Assembly (NCBI GenBank): GCA_961205875.1
Contig: OY540816.1
Span: 16,998,701-17,062,700 of the forward strand
Direction: 5' to 3'
Source of the DNA: Sialis fuliginosa
Lineage: Eukaryota; Arthropoda; Insecta; Megaloptera; Sialidae
Length of the DNA stretch: 64,000 nt
Numbering within the stretch: the stretch's first letter is position 1; each line of letters begins with the position of its first letter. Both the position numbers and the translations under genes were made by a program. Below the pieces are notes generated by a model that saw only the letters and a list, made by a program, of their open reading frames with translations, made no database searches and was not told the DNA's origin. This document shows positions 22,656 to 35,970 of this stretch, piece after piece.

Positions 22656-25539
22656 TTAATATGCATTTTTTAATGATTCAACAACACACAAATTAAACAT
22701 AAGTTTATCTTCAAGCCTTTTCCAACTTGCAGCTTGAATACTTTTAATGCCAATTAAACTCCAAGCTAGATTTTCATTTTGTGTAATATAAGCACCGTGT
22801 TTCTTTAAAAACACACCCAAATATGCTTGGGCTAATTCAAAATCTTTATTTGATTGTAACATAAATTCAATCAATTTTAACATTTGTAACATCACTTTAT
22901 CTGAACCTCCTAAATCTGGTGCCAAGTTATTAATTTCAAAATCGATCATAGATGGACTAAATGTTTTCAGTTTTTCTACAATTTCAGAAAAGTTATTATT
23001 TTCAGCAGATTTATTTAAAAGGTTACCAAATACAGATAAGTTTTCAAAATTATTTGGAACTAATAAATGAGAATCAGTATCTTTATCGATTTGATTTAAA
23101 TCAAATTGGAAGTTTAAAGATGGTACTGTGGGTAAGAAAAAAGGTGCAGCCTTTGGTTTTTTCGGTGGAGCTTTTGGCTTGTTTCTCTGTTTTATAACAT
23201 CTATGTTTAACAAATTTTGCCAACGAGAAGTAGCTAGTCCTGAAAGAGTTAACAATTCCTTATCGATTTGTTCTGGAGAAATAAATTCATCTGTCTTATA
23301 ATCTCCATCAAGATTTTCTAAGGAATCTTGCGAATCATCGCGCATTGTACCAGGCAAAACAACAGTAGGTGCTTCTGCATCAATATCAATCGGGCATAGA
23401 GATACATGAGAATATAATGTTCTGTTTGACCATAAAAATATACCAAGATAATCAACATGAGATGTTGCAAGATATTCTCCAGTTTGAGAAAATGATAATG
23501 ACGTACAAGCCGCATCAACCTAAAAAATAATTATGTTGTATTTGTTAAACAAAATTATAAGTTTTAATAACAAACCTGAAATTGATCAACCAAAGTAGTA
23601 CAAGCTACATCCCATGTTTTAATAATACAGTCCGTTCCTGTTGTCACAAGCCATCGTGCATCTGGACTAAAAGCAGCATCAGTAAGTGGTGCTGAATGTT
23701 GACCCAAAACACCCGCACGAATAATATTTCTAAATTCAATATCTACAAGAACACAGCTACAATCTTCCAGAGCTACACACAATAGTGAACTGTCAGCAGG
23801 GCCTTCTCGGATAAAAGATATAGATGCATCTAATGTTAAATTAATAATCGGTTTGGTCCCTGCAAAATAAAAAAAATAGATTAAACTGAAAAATAAGTAA
23901 TTTTATAATTTTAATTTACCTGGGTCTTTGAATCTCCAAAACCACAATTTATTTTTTGCACCAACCACAACAACCTTATTTAATATGTCTACTGCTACGC
24001 CTCTTACAGGTCCCAAATGTACCAAGTTATCTCCATACGTACATCTTAGTATTCCACTTTGTACATTGAATCTGTCAACATGTCCGGAACTATAACCAAC
24101 GATTGCAAAATTTCCACAATGAGTTAAACAAATGCAAGTTGCGGTTTGATTTTCATTATAACCTTTTTTAAACCTTTGAGAAATCAATTTGCGTTCACCC
24201 ATTTTCAATTTATCATAAGACCATAGCGTGACTGTTGTCAAACCTAAACAAAAAGTATTAAAATTAATAAATCAGTTTTAAGGAAAATAACATTAATATG
24301 TATTATTTATTGATAAAATAAGTTACCCAAATGAATTGCAGCAATATTGTCCCATTCCTTTTCTCTTGTTATTGATGTGGCAAAATTTGTAATAGGCGGC
24401 ATTTTTAATTTCTCAGCTATAGCTTTACCTTTTTTCTTACTTATTTTTCGGTTATAGGAAGCTTTTCCGAGACTTTTATTAAATGTTTCGGTTAATGTAC
24501 TGAATATGCGGAGAGAAGAATCAGCTGCGGCACTTAAAATATTATGACCGTCAATTCCATGAAATTTTATTGATGTCGGAGGTGCACTGTGACCTTCACG
24601 AATACGTAGAAGTCTTGCCCCACCATCTGTCATGTCAAAAATCCATAGTTTTAGTGTATTGTCAGGCGACGATGTAACCATTAAAGGTTCTCCGTGTATA
24701 CACTGCATTCCTGTAACTCCACTATCGTGTGCTGAAGTTAACTGACTTGAAACACGCCTCTCTTCTAGGTTCCAAAAGACAATGTTTCCGTTTAGGCTTC
24801 CTGTTGCCATAATTGGATGTCCATCTGTCCTAAATGAGATGGTACTGACGATACCCCAATCCTGTGTAAACTGAACTATTGTTTCATCGTATTTCAAATT
24901 GTGAAGAATAATATTTCCATTCTTAAGCCCTATACCAATAACGTCAATGGCAGGAGCTTGTTCTAAACAACTTACTCCAGAATTCCAACCCTTAAACGTA
25001 TAAACCAGTTTGCCTTTGTTAATATTCCATAATTGTAAGTGTCCTTGTTCACTTCCAAGTACAATTTTGTTTATATAAGTTAAAGGATGTACTATAGAAC
25101 TTATTTTAAAATTTTCATTTTTAAACGGTAGTTCAAGATATAATTCTTCACTTTTAATGTTCCATATTTTTAGTAAACTGCATTCATCGATTGATAATAA
25201 ATGTGGTCCAAACGGCAATAAAATATGTACATTCCGATCATGGCCTCGATAAACATGTTTCAGTTCCGTACCTCGACGCCATGCATAAATTTCTGTCTTA
25301 CATGCTGTGTATATGTGAAAAGTATCTGATGCCATGCAGTTTATGTCATCTGGATGTAATCCACTTACGCTTAGAAGCGTAAAGTGTGAAATTCCGTAAG
25401 TGTGAAAAGACTTTCCAACGCATGTTACAATTAAGTTCTCTTTACGACTTTTTATGTATCTTACTTCTAGAGGAACGTGATTACTAACGTTACCCAGAGC
25501 ACGATTAGGTAAAAATATTTTACTTCCTTTAGAACTCAT
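22656..25539 (-). CDS. Wdr36: WD-repeat protein 36 (UTP21), small-subunit processome
   Basis: Four minus-strand exons, 25539-24327, 24243-23920, 23859-23576 and 23519-22656, keep frame and give 894 residues (human WDR36 and yeast Utp21 are about 940-950). The protein belongs to the UTP-B module of the U3 snoRNP/SSU processome and is needed in the nucleolus for 18S rRNA maturation. Residues about 30-650 are WD40 repeats forming two propellers, with blades such as GHDRNVHILLPFG, ILFWNLEERRV-type and SPDNTLKLWIFD, and a late blade SPDARWLVTTGTDCIIKTWD. Exon 4 carries the C-terminal Utp21 domain with the family hallmark PPKKPKAAPFFLPTVPSL. The start is the first ATG in frame (MSSKGSKIFLPNRALG). 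The 3' UTR must be very short, because an AATAAA hexamer overlaps the stop codon. Confidence 0.95.
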
Positions 25540-25976
25540 TTTCAAAGTGATTTAACCTTTCTTTCGGTTGACTATTTTCTTTCTTTAAAATTATGTGTAG
25601 ATTGTTTACAAAAGTCATAACATATAAAAAATATAATTTTATATTATAAAAATAATATTATACACGTTCAAGACATTCAATTTACAATAAAAATATTAAT
25701 ATTCACATGATTCACATTAAATTAACTACACAACTTTAAGAAAACTTCCTCCATTCGCCAACAGAAATTTAAAATGATGTCCGTCATGCGAGGATCGTAG
25801 AACTGTAATTCACTGAACAAAAATAATACAAAATTACAGTGTAAATGTTTGAACATAACTTCAATACGACGCCATTAACAATTAGTAGTACTATAATTTA
25901 GTTCAATTGACAAGTAAACTAAAAAACACGTGGTGAGATATATACTTGTGTATTTATTTAAATCTTGCAGTTTACA
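25540..25976. promoter_or_regulatory. shared WDR36/DDX18 upstream region
   Basis: Only 437 bp separate the divergent start codons of WDR36 (-) and DDX18 (+). A pyrimidine-rich tract ending ttgcag lies 6 bases before the DDX18 ATG, so DDX18 may have a spliced 5' UTR. No core promoter motif is clear. Confidence 0.5.
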
Positions 25977-28900
25977 ATGTCCATCCAAGAGAAAATCTTA
26001 TTAAGGAAAATAAAGAACCGCGAGAAGAAAAAATTGAAGATTTTACAGAAAAAAGAGGCTGAAAAGAAAAATGAAGGTAAGTTTATAATTCGAGGTTAGA
26101 GTTGGATTCTAGTAAAATCTTTTTGATCTTTTCAAATAGGTATGTAAATAATAAATATAATACTTTTCTGTAGTTGCAGACAATGCTGATGTTGATACAG
26201 AAGAATCTGAAACAGTAACAACTTTAAAGTTAGGTCAAAAAAGACAGCACGAAGAACAAGATGAACCAATGAAAAAAAGTAATATAAATACCTAAATGTC
26301 TCATTATTAGATTTTATTACTAAAACATTATATTCTATATTTTTTTAGAAAAACGTAAAAAGAAACAAAAAAATATAGATATAAAGGATGAATCAGATGA
26401 AGAAACTGAACAGTCTTCAAATGATCAGACTGATGAAAATGAAGATACAAGTTCTACAAAGCATATTGATAAAAAAAGTAAGTACACTACGCCCTCATGT
26501 CATATGCATGTGTTATGTTCTTCAAAAACCTCACATAGTTAGAATTTGTTTAAATAGTACATAAGCAGGGCTGTAACTAGAGGCTCCGTAACATATATAT
26601 ATGTTATATAATAATAATAAATTTTGTTTTATGTAATCTAGAAAAAAAAAAACGCAAGAACAGTTTTGGTACAGAAGAAAATACTGATGATTCTGTAGAT
26701 CAAGAAGACAATGATTTAGGAAAGAAACGTAAGTACTAATGTAAATAATTGTATTTTTATTTAATTGACCAAATAACTAATTTTGCTATAGTACCTGGCT
26801 CACAAGTAGCGTTAGAGATATTAAGTGACAGAAAATTCAGTTCATTATCTGGACTCGTATGTGAAGCTACACTTCATGGCGTAGCCGATATGGGTTTTGA
26901 TACGATGACAGAAATACAGGCCAGAGCTATACCTCCTTTATTAGAAGGACGAGATTTAGTAGCTGCTGCTAAAACTGGATCAGGGAAAACATTAGCATTT
27001 CTAATTCCTGCAGTTGAATTACTTTATAAATTGAAATTTATGCCACGAAATGGTAAGAATTGATTATAATTGCTTAAAAAATTGATTATAATTTATTTGT
27101 ATATTTCCTTAATTTCGTAGGTACTGGAATAATTATTATTTCACCAACTCGTGAACTGTCAATGCAGACTTTTGGTGTTCTTAAAGAACTTATGAAATAT
27201 CATAATCATACATATGGGCTTGTAATGGGAGGGGCTAATCGCCAAACAGAAGCACAGAAATTATCTAAAGGTAAAAATATCTATATAAATAAAAGGTTAC
27301 GGTGATATGTAGTGCATAGGTATTGTATTATTTTAGTTACCTCTTTAGGGATTGTTTTTATTGAAAAATTTTTTATTTAAAATAATTTTCTTTTTAGGTA
27401 TAAATATTCTTGTTGCAACACCTGGTCGACTATTAGATCATTTACAACACACACCCGATTTTTTGTATAAAAATTTACAGTGTTTAGTAATAGATGAGGC
27501 AGACAGAATACTCGATATTGGATTTGAGGATGAATTGAAACAACTAATAAATATTTTACCCAGTAAGTTTTTGTGTATTTTTTATATACAAAATGCAAGA
27601 TATATTGTAAATTTTTCATCTTGTTTTGAAATTTGAACAAATAAAATTAAGGTATTTCTCAAGATAATTTTGGTATTAAATAAAATTTGGCAACGTTGAG
27701 TATTAATTTTCTGTTACACATGCGCGACTCGTAAATTCCCTATGACAGCTACATATTATTTAATGTTTTGATTTGATATCGTGTACTGTTATCTGTATGT
27801 GAATTTGTTATATACTATAAGTTTATAATTAAAGCAACAATATATTCAGTGCATACGATTTTTAAATACCGCACCAGTTTTCTATACTTTGCGACGTTGT
27901 CATAGCTTCTACCGTGATATTTTTTATTAGAAAATAAGTTTTTGTTTTGTATATAACCTATAAACGGGGTAGTGAAAATACTTGAGAATTTTTTGAATTT
28001 CCTTCACATAAAATTATTTACTTTTTTGTTGAAAATACGCTTAAGACATAGTAATCCGTATACTAGCAATGCTAAATTTTTTGATTTTATTTTGACGGTA
28101 TCTGCTCACAGACAGATTATGAGTGAAGCTTTTTATAATCTTTTTTTTAGTTATTTTTTTACAAAATTTGAGTTTACTCATTACATGATGAATATAAGGC
28201 GAATTTGATCTTAGTGCTCCTTGATTAGTTGAGCTTTTGAATTGAAATGTTTATATTTAATTCTGAAATATTATTTTATTTCTATTGAAAATGTAATTAT
28301 TGATATCTATTTTTAAGTATATATAATTTTTTTTAGAACGACGTCAAACGATGATGTTTTCTGCAACGACATCACGTAAAACAGAAACTTTAAAAGCGTT
28401 AGCCTTGAAGAAAGAACCTGTATATGTCGGTGTGCATGATGACAAGCCTTCAGCAACTGTGTCTGGATTAGAACAAGGATATGTTGTTGTTCCAAGTGAC
28501 AAACGTCTTCTGGTTCTCTTCACATTCCTGAAACGTAACAGAAACAAGAAACTCATGGTATTTTTTAGTTCTTGTATGAGCGTTAAATATCACCACGAAT
28601 TGTTTAATTATATTGATCTACCTGTTATGTGTATTCACGTAAGTATATTTAAGTTATTTTATTGTTAATAGTTAAGACACCAACGAAATAATTATTTATG
28701 AAAATTATGTTCTAGGGTAAACAAAAACAAACAAAACGAACAACAACATTTTTCCAGTTTTGTAATGCTGAAACAGGAATATTGTTGTGCACAGATGTTG
28801 CAGCAAGAGGTCTTGATATACCTGCGGTAGATTGGATTGTTCAATTTGATCCACCAGATGATCCAAAGGTAATTATATAATACTAACAGTTCCCTGTGGT

Positions 28901-30152
28901 TATGTCACCCCCCCTGCCTTGTCCCTTGCCAATGAAACCAAAAAACAGTATACATAATGTGGCTTGCTTATATTTTATTTTAAAATTTGCGCATCGACTT
29001 TTTTTGAGTAGCGCAGCTAATTTATTCACTGCTCAGCTCTTTTGAACGATAGTGTGATGATATGTACTCCATAGAGATATCAAGGAACATGTTGGTTTAG
29101 GTTTACCTCTAACAAATTCACATACAAATTTTTTCTCTTAGTGTAGATTTAAAAAATTTGAAATGTATAAAATATTTCCAATGTTAAATTTTTTAAGGAA
29201 TATATTCATCGAGTTGGCAGAACTGCTCGTGGCGAAGGGGGTCGTGGACATGCTTTATTGATTCTACGTCCTGAAGAATTAGGATTTCTACGATACTTGA
29301 AACAGGCACGTGTTCCTTTAAATGAATTTGAATTTTCTTGGAATAAAATTGCAGATATTCAATTACAGGTATTTTATTATTGAAATATTTTTGTAAAATT
29401 CTACTAAAATGAAAATTTATTTATAGTTGGAAAAACTTATATCGAAAAATTACTTTTTGAATATGTCAGCAAAAGAAGCTTTTAAAGCATATGTGAGAGC
29501 ATATGATTCTCATCACTTGAAAACTATTTTCGATATAGAAACTCTTGATCTTGCTAAAGTTGCTGTGTCATTTGGATTCACTGTACCACCTGCTGTTGAT
29601 TTAAGTATCCTTTAAATATGCATAATATACACAGTTTGTCCAGAATCTGTGTAAATGTAAGAGTTTGTTTTATATCTGTCCACAAAGGTTTTTTTATAGA
29701 CTCAGCTTCTACACGTCAGATTTTCAAACGGTTTTCATTGTATCATAGATAGTAGTGATACATAATTTTTTTTTATACAATGGTGATATGAATGAGAATA
29801 TTAATAATTACTGTTATATTGTTGAGAATGTGAAGTAGAAATGGTAAAATAAAAATAAGAAAAATACAAAATTACAGGAGTGGGATTAGTATAGTGTTTT
29901 AATTAATCATTGGTGTATAAAATGAAATCACAGATATATGTTTTTTATTTATATATATATTATTCCTTAATGAGATTTTCAGAAGTTGGAGTTAGGAAAG
30001 GTGATCGTCCACGTAAAAGAACAGGTGGTGGAGGATATGGATTTTACAAAAATTTAAATGCTTCTGCGGGTAACAAGAAAGAAGTGGATAGAGCAAAAAT
30101 TTTTCGCCAGCCAAAACAACATGGTCCAGATAAACGTCAGTTTTCGAGATAA
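25977..30152 (+). CDS. Ddx18: ATP-dependent RNA helicase DDX18 (HAS1/pitchoune)
   Basis: Twelve exons: 25977-26076, 26174-26278, 26349-26477, 26642-26728, 26792-27052, 27121-27270, 27398-27562, 28337-28638, 28716-28868, 29198-29368, 29427-29604 and 29983-30152. They give 656 residues (human DDX18 is 670). It is a nucleolar DEAD-box helicase for pre-rRNA processing and large-subunit assembly. Residues 1-140 are a lysine- and acid-rich tail. The core shows motif [11 protein letters not shown] (198-207), Ia PTREL, Ib [15 protein letters not shown] (310-313), III SAT (341-343), [11 protein letters not shown] and [11 protein letters not shown] (488-496). The family-specific C-terminus follows, with [28 protein letters not shown] and a basic end. 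Exon 2 could start at either of two AGs six bases apart (26174 or 26180). An AATAAA lies at 30188-30193. It is head to head with WDR36, another ribosome-assembly gene. Confidence 0.96.
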
Positions 30153-31380
30153 ACACAACTGTAAAAAGTTTGTTACAAAAAAATAATAATAAACACAAAT
30201 TAAAATAAATGCATTTTTAATAGAAAAAAATTATTTTGTGGTCTATGAGTTTGACAATAAAAGTGCACTACTTTTTAGATGTATGTAAAATCATTTATAT
30301 AACGATTACTACAAAAAGAAGTAAATGAAACACAGATTACAGTGGATTACACTTTATTTTAGTCGAATCTAGTCGCTGTGAGCATTGATATATTATATTA
30401 CAGTTTGCGACTCCATCTTAACAGTACTTAACAGCTTTTAGGTTAACAAACAACATATTATGATGCAAATGATAATCGATATACATGCATGTTTTCCGTT
30501 TATTCTTATCGATACTCGATAGTTGTGTAGAAATGTTCGGCTGGTCGAGCAGAACGTTAATAAAGTGTCCGTTCACTTGTGAACAGACGAACACCTCAGC
30601 ACAAACGTTACAATTATACCGAAATGTTGTGTTAATGAAGCGTATGTTCGCTTATAAACGAATGAACATTTCGGCATGCAGTTGTGCCGACATGTTCGTT
30701 TAGTGGACAGAACGCTATTAATTCGCTTGTGTGCTCATAGTTAGACGAACATTTTGGCACAACCGATGCAATTGTGCAGCGATGTCAGTTTGACAGACGC
30801 AATTACAATGAATTGTTTGTTTGAATGAACACTTTGATACCAATAATTCGAATAATATACCAAAGTGCTAATCCAAAATTTTGATTTATTTCATTCTGAT
30901 CCAAATTGTCTCATGTTAAAGATATTCGTTGTAATAATTTTTTATCTACATATTATGACTGTAATTAAATAAGAAATTGTTAGTTTTTTATTGTTAAATA
31001 ACAAATTAATATTAATAACTTTGATTTAACAATAATATTAATTAACATTAAACATATACATCACTTTGCTTAAGTAATTTAAATGAAAGATGGCAGCACC
31101 TGTCACAGAAAAGAATCAACGACGAAACAAGTATAAAACTTAAAATTATTAATATATTTATACATATATTTGCTCACTACTAACACATACTTACATTCAT
31201 AAATAATTCAACATTAGTGTACGTGGGCGCCATATCTAGATTTTAAAATGTAATACATCGTGAAGTATATGTTAATTAATTAATTAATACACGGTCTGAT
31301 TTAAAAACGGACATCTCAGCACTGACGATCACGGCAGCCATACAGCAGTGATACATAATTATATATTTATATATACACTC
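30153..31380. other. intergenic region with diverged internal repeats
   Basis: After the DDX18 polyadenylation signal there is no gene. At about 30530-30840 several loosely similar units recur, built on gaacatttYggcac and its complement (gaacacctcagcac, gaacatttcggcatg, gaacattttggcac, tgccgacatgttcg). The unit is too diverged for a clean period. Confidence 0.45.
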
Positions 31381-31404
31381 TACATAAAATCTCATTTTTT
31401 GTAA

Positions 31405-31580
31405 CAAAGTGTAGAGACGCGCCGAGCGTTTTTATTTTTTACAAGTGTCGTGTGGTGTTAACCGCGGCAAACGCATCGTGTTTTGCGAGCCGCGGAAGCG
31501 TTTTGCGGTGCCGGTGAGGAACGACTATACCTAAAGAACGGAAGAACGGTTCGGTCGCTAGTACCAAGATATTAAAAGTA
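31405..31580. promoter_or_regulatory. GC-rich, CpG-containing island
   Basis: A block around accgcggcaaacgcatcg and gagccgcggaagcgtttt is rich in CpG within very AT-rich DNA. It is followed by a donor-like ccg/gtgagg (exon end at 31513), so a plus-strand non-coding first exon is conceivable. No downstream coding exon was found up to the CUB gene's 3' end. The role is inferred from composition only. Confidence 0.35.
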
Positions 31581-32454
31581 AGGTTAGGTTAGATTACGTC
31601 ACGAATGTATATTTATAATTAGATGTAGGAAAATAAAGCAAACAACAGCCATGTTAGTTTTGGGTAAATCATTGATAAAACATTTTGGTTTAACTAGTTT
31701 TACAAAATTTTTAAAGTTTAATTTAATTTCGTATTTCAAAATTTCACCCATAACTAATACAGCATCTGTTGCTTTTTCGAGTCTTACGAATTGCACGTAC
31801 ATTTGAGTTAGATCGGTTATTTAAGTTATTTATTCGTTTATCTATGGGGTAGGATTAAAAAGGATGTTACCATGCCTGTATTATGTATTTTTTAATTGTT
31901 AGGAGGGAAAATCAACAATGAAAATTATATTAAAATATAACGTAACGACACTAACCTTATTTTTACTAGTAACCTTGGTTAATATTAAAAGATCGGTACA
32001 GAATTATTGTATTCGTTCTTATTTGGTTATCGATGTCGACATAATAGAGATTGAAATAAATTGTTATATTTATAATAACAGTATCTATTGAACATATAAT
32101 TTTAGTTTTTATGAACACATCTTATGGGAAAAGTTCAGAGAATAATTTGACATTTTAAAATTTAAAAATAAACAATTAATAATATTATAGCACCGAGAAT
32201 ATCAAAACCTTTTTGATTTTGATACATATTCAGAAAATGTCGACATGGAGTTCGAAAAATGTATTAATTCTAATTTATTATCAATCTGTACACGATCTAC
32301 TTTGTCAGTAGCTGTTAAAACTGAACCTGTGTATTAGTACGTAGCCAAGATTTACTCTGCAGGGATAAATATGTATTATTATTTGTCATCCTTTCATGAA
32401 ACAGTTTGAAACCCTAACATTTCTCTTGGTTACGACCACAATATGTGTATAGAT

Positions 32455-32711
32455 CAGAGCTGTGACAAAATGTATTTAAATACGAATACAATTATTTAAG
32501 TACATTTATATACTTACTATAAAAAAACACATTCACTGAATTCTACCATACTAAAAACAATTTTTTCTTAATAGAAAATACATAAGTATTCTTATGTAAG
32601 TACGTATTGGAAATAAATACATTATGTACTAAAATGTACTTAAATATCTGAATTGAGTACAGACATTTAAGACATGTTTGTATTTAAATACATATTATGT
32701 ACAAAGCTCTG
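32455..32711. mobile_element. hAT-type MITE, 257 bp, exact 8-bp duplication
   Basis: The ends CAGAGCTGTGACAAAATG and CAGAGCTTTGTACATAAT (reverse complement of the right end) are inverted repeats, each leading into GTATTTAAATAC-like sequence. An exact duplication gtatagat flanks both sides (32447-32454 and 32712-32719). A related but decayed stretch with the same 'guacttaa' style repeats is near 43080-43320. Confidence 0.85.
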
Positions 32712-35700
32712 GTATAGATACATTTCTTCAGGCAGGTACCAAAAATGACAAAAAAGAGCATACTATTCAACAAGGTAAGTGATAACAAGTACAGTTACAT
32801 AGCTAAGATACATTATTTCTTACTTAGTAGCTAGAATGTGATCGTACTGTGCATTCATTACTTGTGTGCACCATTAATATTCAATTATTGACAATGTACC
32901 GACGAATTGTTGACAACCGATATTGGATATCATATGTATCTTCGATAAATATTTAGCTATTAAGAACTGTAACAGTTATTAAATCAAAAATGATCGAACA
33001 ACATTTGGTACAAAAGAACTCATTTAAAAATTCATATGTCATCCCGTTTACTTCAATTTTCATTTACCAAGATTAAAACTCAATAAAAATTATTCATACA
33101 ATTATTCTAATATATTTAATATCTTGTTAAATTTAACGTTTTCACCACCAAAATTTTGTATTTTTATTTTATTCAATTTTAGCTAACAATTAATATTAGT
33201 ATAAATGATTTACATGTTTCTTTGCTCTACTGTCTCGTATTAATTAACATTTATTGTATATTGCAATATGTACACATCATCAAAACAAATTGAAACTGGC
33301 TTTTGACAATTCACTTTCAAAAAGCTTTGAAGACATGACATGGATAGACAACAGCCAAGATTCACCACAATCTCTTCCAATAATGAGGATTTTATGTGAA
33401 ATTGAAATGTTGCAGAATAATTCGACAGGTTTCCTAAAATGAACGTCAACAATTCTTCGATTCACATTGCGTTTGAAATGATCTCACTCGATCGGTGAAG
33501 ACGTATTCATTCATCATTCATTCATTATTACAAATCATTTAGCAAGTTATGTTTAGGACACCATTTTTTAAATATCATTAATTACACCTAGTTAATAAGT
33601 ACTATTTTTGTTCGATAAACAATTTACCAATTATTTTTAAATAAGTACTAACACAATTTAAATAATGTTCTATTTTTGTTGAGAACTAAAATAAAATTCA
33701 ACTTATGTTTGGTTACCCGTAAGATTGGTTACAGAATGTTGCAAAAATAGAGAAGGTACTGATTGTGAATCCCAAATGTGTTTCTTGACACTTTGCATAT
33801 CATCAATGTTAATTTTTATTGAAATTGATTAAAGTATGTACTTCTATTTATAAGGGAAGTGTTAATAGTCTCGTAGTGATTACGTGACACAACTCAAGGG
33901 AAGTTTATTCTACCTAAAAATTTACCTCCTCTTATGGTTTGTAAGATTGAGAACAAACCGTATGTAAAAAAAATTTAATAAATAAATGATATATTTAAAT
34001 AAAAAATTAATTTACTATATTGAGAAGACAAACTATGTTAGATTGTCCTGTTTTGAACATTAAATGATTTTCATATATATGTATGTATATAATTTTTGAA
34101 ATTATGTTGAACATTTGAGTAGATATAGGTAGTATTATCTACAAAGGTTGGAGATTAAATTTCCTCAGATAACTACTGGATAATAGAAAAATTGACTTTT
34201 TAGCACCAATTTTGTGTTTCATAGGCGTAATCATGGAGGATTCTGAAATTCCATTGGAAATATAGAAATAGTAAATAATTTAATGATATATGGAAATAGA
34301 AAAACCTAAAGGCTCAAGTAAAAATATGAAAAATATACATTTATACTCCTTTATGAAATAGGGCAGTGAATTTTTTAAATTTTAACAATTTCACAAAATT
34401 GTATCAAACTTTGAAAAATAAATAAATATCATCTATTCAATGAAACAATAAATCAATAAATATATTTTTTAAATATACATATATTAAAAAACACAACTTA
34501 TGTTAAATTATTTCACAAAAGTACAATCTCTAAATTTTGTACATTCAATTCTGTTGTGCGTTTATAGATAAAAAAATTCTAACATGAAATTACAAATCAT
34601 TTATAACAAGCATAAAATACACCATAAATAATTTTGTTAAACATTACTTGTTTAATTAACAATCTTAGTTTTTATTTCATTTATACAAAAAATTATTTTA
34701 ATTAACTTTTTTCTTCATATTCATCATTAAATCTTTTAACAAATTTCACACTACGTATAGCAAAAATTTACATCGTTCAAAAATTTGAAATTAGTAAAAT
34801 ATTTTCGTTTTAAAAAATCTAAGAACAATTTAATACAAATAGATTTTATTTAAAATATTTCAAACGAGATTTTATAGAGCAACAGTTAATGATTATGTCA
34901 TAATAAAAGTAATCCTGATGGGGGGCGTTCTGTTATCAAAGATCTCTAAAAATTATCTTTTATACAGGCCCGTGAATTGTTTTATTAACTAATTTTTTTA
35001 AGTTTTATCTACTAATACAATGCATATTTCCATGTTTTGAAAAATACAAAAATTGTTAGAATGTTTTTAATTTCTTTATTTATATATGTTGTAAACGCTT
35101 TAATTTTTTAATTTCCAAATACACTTGGGCCGCAGAAATAAGTACGATTCACAGGTTGTACATGCTTAATTTCTATTTACTACAATATAAATAATTATTG
35201 TTAGTTATCCCATAGCTAGCATACGTGTAAACAATAAGGATGATGGTTAGAAGTTATATGTTTTTAGAAAAATATATGTAGGTATTATAGTGAATAATTA
35301 AACAATTTTTTTTTGTGTTAAAAATATATTCATGTATAAATAAGCAATTACTGGAGAAATTTTTGAGATCATAAAGTTAGCAGAAAGTCCCTTTTATGTC
35401 AGTACTAAAGGTGGAATAAATTGGCAACAAGGTATTAAGTGAGATAGCATAAAGTATATACCTGTTTTATTCACCAATGAATTATTTCATAAAAAATGAA
35501 CGTGATATTTTTAACATTTCCATTTCATAATTCATAACTTAAAATTAGTTATCATTAATTCCTTAAAGCTAATTATTTCTAGAAAACATTACAATGAGCA
35601 CGAATGATTTTTTTCACGCATTTATATCTGTTTTTGGTTTGAAATCGTGTAGAAGGTAATAAAATTATTTTAAATATTAAAATAATTTATTATCAAATTA

Positions 35701-35809
35701 AAAAAAATGTCATAGTTCCATTTCAATGAATAACAGTTGAAAGGCAAACACCTTTAAAAAATCTATTATACTATATCTATACTTAACAAAGTAAACATTA
35801 ATGTCTCGG

Positions 35810-35970
35810 CATTTAAAACACTGATTCAGCGGACGCTTTGATCTTGAAAATCCAAACCATTTAAATGAATGATTCTGGCACTTTTTGCAAAGGCTGAAGT
35901 GCTTGACTTATTCATTTATACGGTTTGGATTTTCAAAGTTGAAGCAGCTGCTAAAATGGTGTTTTAATTA
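35810..35970. repeat. foldback element (family shared with 59.9 kb)
   Basis: The left arm (about 35810-35858, containing cttgaaaatccaaacc) and the right arm (about 35921-35967, ggtttggattttcaaag) are imperfect reverse complements around a 60-base loop. The right flank ccgcaaggcttaaaa recurs as gccaaggcttaaaa at the right edge of the foldback at 59928-60093, suggesting common ancestry. Confidence 0.5.

Noticed and set aside
33254..33442. 62-codon frame MYIAICTHHQNK...
   Set aside because: Composition is slightly less AT-rich than its surroundings, but no motif, splice context or neighbouring exon supports it.
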